From Flavobacterium xueshanense (GTDB lineage Bacteria; Bacteroidota; Bacteroidia; Flavobacteriales; Flavobacteriaceae): a stretch of DNA of 64,000 bases. The stretch covers positions 1-64,000 of the forward strand of contig NZ_FONQ01000011.1 of NCBI RefSeq assembly GCF_900112975.1, written 5' to 3'. The notes beneath the pieces are model-generated. The model saw only the letters and a list, made by a program, of their open reading frames with translations, did not search any database and was not told the DNA's origin. Of this stretch, positions 60,182 through 64,000 are shown piece by piece; the stretch's first letter is position 1; every line of letters starts with the position of its first letter. The position numbers and the translations under genes are program-made.

Positions 60182-61375
60182 TTAATCGTGTGTCAGTTTA
60201 TTTACAGATGAAAATATGTTTTGGGCATTCCCCAGAATTTTGATAAATCCTTTGGCGTCGTCAGAAGTCCAGGCGTTGTTCATTTCTCCGTATTGTCCAA
60301 AAGTAGTATTCATTAAATCATTTTCAGATTCAATTCCGTCCAATGTAAAGTGATATGGCTTTAGTGAAACGATAACGGTTCCGTTTACAGTGGTTTGGGT
60401 ATCTTCCAGAAAAGCCTCGATGTTTCTCATTACAGGATCCAAGAATTGTCCTTCATGAAACAACATTCCGTACCAGTTTCCTAATTGTTCTTTCCAGTAT
60501 TGTTGCCATTTACCCAGCGTATGTTTCTCTAATAAATGGTGTGCTTTGATGATGATTAAAGGCGCAGCGGCTTCAAAACCAACTCTTCCTTTTATTCCGA
60601 TTATCGTATCACCAACATGAATATCCCTACCAATTGCATACGCGCTGGCTAATTTTTCTAAAGCAACGATGTTTTTTGTTGGGGTGTCCAATGTACCATT
60701 GATTCCTACTAATTGTCCTTTTTCAAATTGTAAGGTCACTTTCTCTTCACCCGTTTTTTGCAATTGCGAAGGATACGCTTCACTTGGTAAAGTTTGATTG
60801 GACGTCAATGTCTCTTTACCACCTACGCTTGTTCCCCACAATCCTTTGTTGATGGAATATTGTGCTTTTTCCCAAGAATAATGAACTCCATGTTTAGATA
60901 AATAATCCACTTCTTCCTGTCTTGATAATTTTAAATCCCTGATCGGAGTGATGATTTCAATTTCGGGAGCAATGGTTTGGAAAATTAAATCAAAACGAAT
61001 TTGGTCATTTCCTGCACCGGTGCTTCCGTGCGCGATTGCTTCAGCACCAACAGATTTTGCATATTTAATCGCTTCGATAGCTTGAAAAACACGCTCGGCA
61101 CTTACGGATAATGGATAGGTATTATTTTTTAATACATTTCCATAAATCAAATATTTAATGGCTTTATCATAATATTTATCGACGATAGTTAAATTAACAT
61201 GCTGCGCACTTCCTAGTTCGTAAGCTCTTGCTTCAATATCCGCTAACTCCGTTTCATCAAATCCGCCTGTATTTATAAGAACGGTATGAACTTCATATCC
61301 TTTTTCGTTTTTTAAATATTTTAGGCAATAGGAGGTGTCTAATCCTCCGCTGTAAGCTAATACTACTTTTTTCAT
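60182..61375 (-). CDS. argG: Argininosuccinate synthase
   Basis: 397 residues. The PP-loop is 'VLAYSGGLDTSYC' (about 5-17). 'AIAHGSTGAGNDQIRFDLIF' binds ATP/citrulline. 'YSINKGLWGTSVGGKETLTSNQTLPSEAYP' and 'GRVGFEAAAPLIIIKAHH' match the Bacteroidota-type enzyme. It condenses citrulline with aspartate using ATP. In this pathway free citrulline must be made by the argE-like deacylase. It follows the GNAT gene with a 120-base gap that holds a repeat. Confidence 0.95.
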   Translation of the reverse strand: MKKVVLAYSGGLDTSYCLKYLKNEKGYEVHTVLINTGGFDETELADIEARAYELGSAQHVNLTIVDKYYDKAIKYLIYGNVLKNNTYPLSVSAERVFQAIEAIKYAKSVGAEAIAHGSTGAGNDQIRFDLIFQTIAPEIEIITPIRDLKLSRQEEVDYLSKHGVHYSWEKAQYSINKGLWGTSVGGKETLTSNQTLPSEAYPSQLQKTGEEKVTLQFEKGQLVGINGTLDTPTKNIVALEKLASAYAIGRDIHVGDTIIGIKGRVGFEAAAPLIIIKAHHLLEKHTLGKWQQYWKEQLGNWYGMLFHEGQFLDPVMRNIEAFLEDTQTTVNGTVIVSLKPYHFTLDGIESENDLMNTTFGQYGEMNNAWTSDDAKGFIKILGNAQNIFSSVNKLTHD

Positions 61376-61390
61376 GATATTATTTTTTTT

Positions 61391-61498
61391 CCTTCCCCCA
61401 ACCCCCTCCGAAGAAGAGGACCCGAAACCGGCAAAGGGGAATTTTTATTTATGTGTTTTTTTTTGGCTCCTTGGCTTCCTCCGCTTCGGGGAGGGGAT
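61391..61498. repeat. GC-rich inverted repeat between the GNAT gene and argG
   Basis: CCCCCTCCGAAG on the left and CTTCGGGGAGGGG on the right pair almost perfectly around an AT-rich centre. Its GC content is far above the surroundings. It looks like a dispersed intergenic element. Confidence 0.55.
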
Positions 61499-62116
61499 TT
61501 ATTTTTTTAAGAATAAGGCTTGCTTTATTGATTTTAATCGGTTTAAAATTTTGACATTAAATGGATGTTCAGGCGGGTCTTTAGGCTTTTCTTTTGGGTC
61601 ATAAAGCATTCCGGTACACAAACACATTTTGTTGTCTTTACTTTGTAAAATCTCAAAATTAGTACAGGTTTTACAACCGGCCCAAAAAGTTGGATCTGTC
61701 GTCAATTCTGAAAACGGAACCGGTTTGTATCCCAAATCAGAATTGATTTTCATTACTGCTAATCCAGTTGTAATTCCGAATATTTTAGCATCTGGGTATT
61801 TCTCCAAAGAATAGTCAAATACTTTCGATTTAATTTGTTTTGCCAATCCTAAATTTCTGTAATCAGGATGAACTATCAATCCTGAATGTGCCACATATTT
61901 ACCGTGCTGCCAACTTTCAATGTAGCAAAAACCTGTAAATTTCCCGTTGTCTAATGCAATTATGGCATCTTTACTTTCCATTTTTTTCTGGATGTATTCA
62001 GGAGTTCTCTTAGCAATTCCCGTACCTCTTAATAGTGCGGATAATTCTATGGTATCGCATATTTCCTGCGAATATTTATAATGTTCTTCCTGAGTTATAA
62101 TGATAGAAATCTTCAT
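61499..62116 (-). CDS. GNAT-family acyltransferase with C-terminal Cys cluster; candidate first enzyme of arginine synthesis
   Basis: 205 residues. The GNAT fold (about 1-135) has the acyl-CoA loop region 'SGLIVHPDYRNLGLAKQIKSKVFDYS' (the Q/R-x-x-G-x-G/A pattern, here Arg-Asn-Leu-Gly-Leu-Ala). 'IIALDNGKFTGFCYIESWQHG' and 'GITTGLAVMKINSDLGYKPVPF' follow. A C-terminal extension has Cys148, Cys151, Cys165 and Cys167 (C-x2-C-x13-C-x-C), a likely zinc or redox site. Being the first gene of the arg run, it is the natural candidate for N-acylating glutamate (acetyl- or succinyl-CoA), since no classical argA or argJ is present in the window. That role is inference from position. Confidence 0.75.
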   Translation of the reverse strand: MKISIIITQEEHYKYSQEICDTIELSALLRGTGIAKRTPEYIQKKMESKDAIIALDNGKFTGFCYIESWQHGKYVAHSGLIVHPDYRNLGLAKQIKSKVFDYSLEKYPDAKIFGITTGLAVMKINSDLGYKPVPFSELTTDPTFWAGCKTCTNFEILQSKDNKMCLCTGMLYDPKEKPKDPPEHPFNVKILNRLKSIKQALFLKK

Positions 62117-62440
62117 TTCAAAAGCTGAATTTTGAGTTATAAAATGATTTTAATATTTGTTTTTGAAATGTATTTTTACCAAATTCAAATACAATATCAA
62201 AACTGTTGATTGTTGTGCAATAAATTGAACTACAATGCGATAGCATTAAATAAGTATTAGTTTTTGGATAAATTAATCCAATGGAAAATAGCGGTGATTT
62301 CAAAACAGAGAAAATGAAAAATGAATAAAAATACGAAACAGCTTTTGGGTACTATAGTTATAGCATCCGTACTTCGGGAGAAGTGGTAAGTCTGTTTGTC
62401 CGTGACAAAGAAGTTATATGTAAACTTGATTTATTCATTG
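62117..62440 (-). promoter_or_regulatory. Long leader of the arginine operon
   Basis: The predicted mRNA start is near 62437-62440 and the first gene begins at 62116, leaving about 320 bases. No known riboswitch was recognised. It includes a small hairpin (ACTTC-TCCC-GAAGT on the minus strand near 62375) and the short reading frame listed separately. Nothing else in it looks coding. Confidence 0.4.
62358..62438 (-). CDS. Possible 26-residue leader peptide of the arginine operon
   Basis: ATG at 62438-62436, TAA at 62360-62358, right at the predicted start of transcription, so translation would be leaderless. The peptide has three Arg (two CGG, one AGA) in 26 residues, the middle and end 'SLSRTNRLTTSPEVRML'. 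Arg-rich leaders can sense charged tRNA-Arg by attenuation. This is a suggestion; no clear competing hairpins were worked out. Confidence 0.3.
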   Translation of the reverse strand: MNKSSLHITSLSRTNRLTTSPEVRML

Positions 62441-62443
62441 GTC

Positions 62444-62471
62444 CAAAAGTACACATATTTTTATAACGCAA
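62444..62471 (-). promoter_or_regulatory. Strong Bacteroidota promoter of the arginine operon
   Basis: On the minus strand TTG (62471-62469), a 17-base spacer, then TACTTTTG (62451-62444), a complete match to TAnnTTTG. It is the only full consensus promoter upstream of the GNAT gene, and no comparable one was seen inside the ten-gene run. Confidence 0.6.
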
Positions 62472-62528
62472 CACTACTTTTGTGTTTTCTAACAAAATTT
62501 TAATGTTTTGTTGATTTATTTAAATTAA

Positions 62529-62564
62529 AAAACTTCTTGATAAAAGTGATTATCAAGAAGTTTT
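62529..62564 (-). terminator. Intrinsic terminator of the 62590-63774 lipoprotein gene
   Basis: AAACTTCTTGATAA / TTATCAAGAAGTTT arms around a six-base loop, A-run on the left giving a U-tail on the minus strand. It insulates the arg promoter just downstream. Confidence 0.8.
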
Positions 62565-62589
62565 ATGAAATAGTAAAGTCTTTAAAGTA

Positions 62590-63774
62590 TTAGTTTCTAA
62601 AGCTGTTTCGGGTGATAATATCTTTAATTTTAGCTTTTAAGTCAACTCCAGTGTCATAAACCATTTGTTCAGTACTAGGAAAAGGAATTGGACTTCTGTC
62701 AAAATAGGAATAATAATTATCGTCAGCGGCGAGTCGGTCTCCTTTGTAAGTGGAATAAATATTTTCGAAAATAAACTCGCTGGTTAAAGGAAAAGATTGT
62801 AAAAGTTGATTGTTTCTGAAATTTACATAATCCACTTTAGCCGTAATTTGGCAGGATTTAAATTGTCTGAATTCATAAATTCGGGCTGTTACAGTTTTGA
62901 GATTATCTACCATAACTACTTTACCTTTTTCGTCCAGCACTTCTTTACCGTTTGCATCAATCAGTTTTTTGAAACCATCTTTGATAATTCGTTCTTTTAC
63001 AAATTCACTTTCTTTGATTTGCTCTGGCGAAATGTAAATTTCTCGAAAATTAATCATCATTCCGTAATCATAATTGATTCCTTTTTGTTTGTTGCTGTGG
63101 TAAACAGTCCATTTATCGTTTAATCCTAATGTACTAAAATCCAATAAATCATTTTGAAGATGGATCGGAATAATCATGTTGGTTTCGTTTTTGGTGTAAA
63201 CCGAAACATAATCGAAACCTCTAAATTTTGCATCGTCCGTCAATCGCGAAACATCTTTGTAATTGGGATTTATCTGATTCAAATAAGTCAAATCATCATA
63301 AGCCTTTCGGAAATTCATTTTATCAGAAGTGGCCATTAATTTTTTGGCATTAGTGTACAAATAAGCGGACAAAGCATTTTTACTGTCAATGATTTGTTCG
63401 TTATAACTATCAAACGGGAAAACGGCATTTCGTCCTTCTTTGATTAACCTTAAAGGAAGTAAAGGTTTGATTTTTTCCTGCCGATCATTCAATTGTAAAT
63501 ACGTATTGTACAATTTTTCCAATTGAGCTGGATTAGCATCTTTAGCCAATAAATTAATGGCATTCAAATCCCGATCTTTTGCTTTGGCGAAAGCCTCTTC
63601 GAGCAAGTAAACATAGTCTTGTTTGCCTTTTTTATCTTTATTGGTTCGCAAATTGGATGCTGCGTTATCAATTGCCTGATCGTAATTTCCGGAGCCTACT
63701 AAATTTTGCGTTTGCTTTACGCCGCAGGAGAAAATAATAAAAAACAAGAATAATGAAAGAGTAATTTTTTTCAT
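62590..63774 (-). CDS. Large lipoprotein of unknown function
   Basis: 394 residues. The signal ends Ile-Phe-Ser-Cys (about 14-17), giving an exported lipoprotein. Residues 20-175 are helical, with 'LVGSGNYDQAIDNAASNLRTNKDKKGKQDYVYLLEEAFAKAKDRD' looking like tetratricopeptide-type repeats. The second half is beta-rich ('YVSVYTKNETNMIIPIHLQNDLLDFSTLGLNDKWTVYHS'), with 'YYSYFDRSPIPFPSTEQMVYDTGVDLKAKIKDII' at the C-terminus. I know of no name for the family. TPR helices plus a beta domain suggest assembly with other envelope proteins. It has its own terminator. Confidence 0.65.
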   Translation of the reverse strand: MKKITLSLFLFFIIFSCGVKQTQNLVGSGNYDQAIDNAASNLRTNKDKKGKQDYVYLLEEAFAKAKDRDLNAINLLAKDANPAQLEKLYNTYLQLNDRQEKIKPLLPLRLIKEGRNAVFPFDSYNEQIIDSKNALSAYLYTNAKKLMATSDKMNFRKAYDDLTYLNQINPNYKDVSRLTDDAKFRGFDYVSVYTKNETNMIIPIHLQNDLLDFSTLGLNDKWTVYHSNKQKGINYDYGMMINFREIYISPEQIKESEFVKERIIKDGFKKLIDANGKEVLDEKGKVVMVDNLKTVTARIYEFRQFKSCQITAKVDYVNFRNNQLLQSFPLTSEFIFENIYSTYKGDRLAADDNYYSYFDRSPIPFPSTEQMVYDTGVDLKAKIKDIITRNSFRN

Positions 63775-63872
63775 AAGCGATATGATTAACGAATTGATTT
63801 TTGATGGAAATATTACTTTTTTTAAACAGATTAATTATTCTGATTTGCAAAATCCAAAAATAATGCCATAAA

Positions 63873-63909
63873 AAAAACCTAACAAAAATAGTATAGTTGT
63901 TAGGTTTTT
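63873..63909 (-). terminator. Intrinsic terminator of the gene at the right edge
   Basis: AAAAACCTAACAA / TTGTTAGGTTTTT perfect 13-base arms with an 11-base loop, 20 bases past the stop of the partial minus-strand frame. Confidence 0.75.
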
Positions 63910-63929
63910 CGAATCGATGTTTATTCTTT

Positions 63930-63998
63930 TTATTTTCTAACGAAAGGTGGCAATAGCTTACTGGAAACTTCACCGAAACCAATGCGAACATGTCCGTT
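63930..63998 (-). CDS. C-terminal end of a gene cut by the window edge
   Basis: An open frame enters from the right edge and ends with TAA at 63932-63930: 22 residues reading 'NGHVRIGFGEVSSKLLPPF' and three more. The Arg-Ile-Gly-Phe-Gly element occurs near the C-terminus of some PLP aminotransferases, where the Arg binds a substrate carboxylate, but the fragment is too short to name the protein. The terminator just downstream (63873-63909) supports this as a real gene end. Confidence 0.5.
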   Translation of the reverse strand, partial: NGHVRIGFGEVSSKLLPPFVRK

Positions 63999-64000
63999 TT

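Noticed and set aside
62118-62303. 61-residue minus-strand frame upstream of the GNAT gene
   Set aside because: Lies in the long leader, no family resemblance, composition like random AT-rich DNA.

Overview
The window looks like a piece of chromosome from a Flavobacterium-like member of the Bacteroidota. It is AT-rich. Several genes are preceded by the Bacteroidota promoter type (TTG near -33, TAnnTTTG near -7) and some start with TTG. The gene set also fits: a CusA-type pump fused to a TolC-like domain, TamB, LptD, bacillithiol synthesis (BshA), an N-acyl(succinyl)ornithine-type arginine pathway, M43 metalloproteases and many lipoproteins with Cys-type signal peptides. No rRNA, tRNA, CRISPR array or intact mobile element was seen.

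Layout. 1-7.2 kb: a possible IS3-type transposase tail, then a heavy-metal efflux operon (small His-rich exported protein, a frameshifted small exported protein, an RND-OMF fusion pump, and a periplasmic adaptor). 7.3-16 kb: a VanX-type dipeptidase, a THUMP-like methyltransferase, an AI-2E-type permease, two tandem M43 metalloprotease lipoproteins, and a tsaD-rsmE-DUF4159 operon. 16-24 kb: tamB, then pfkA-gapA and an N-acetylglucosamine kinase. 24-40 kb: an envelope and redox block with ridA and lptD on the minus strand. Divergent from them are an N-acetylmuramoyl-L-alanine amidase, a decayed second copy of that amidase, an MCE (MlaD) protein, two Fe-S/CCG proteins, a small conserved protein, a GH3-serine hydrolase fusion, a Zn/Cd P-type ATPase, bshA and a PrcB-like lipoprotein. 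40-51 kb: an outer-membrane barrel, an LpxH-like phosphoesterase, aroC, a dicarboxylate/amino-acid symporter, a hybrid histidine kinase, a frameshifted hsp20, an RhlE-type helicase, a formimidoylglutamase-like ureohydrolase and a coiled-coil membrane protein.

51.4-62.5 kb: one long minus-strand arginine/proline run, in transcription order GNAT acyltransferase, argG, argC, argD, proA, proB, argF', argB, argE-like and argH. A strong promoter match lies about 320 bases upstream of the first gene. The leader between them could encode a 26-residue peptide containing three arginines. Several gaps inside this run hold repeat-like or hairpin elements. The window closes with a large lipoprotein of unknown function and the 3' end of another gene.

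The observations most worth following up are the long arginine leader, the Cys-cluster GNAT at the head of the operon, the repeats between arg genes, the two frameshifted small genes (metal operon, hsp20), the decayed amidase duplicate, tamB without a conventional start codon at its expected N-terminus, and the His-rich small protein at the head of the metal efflux operon.
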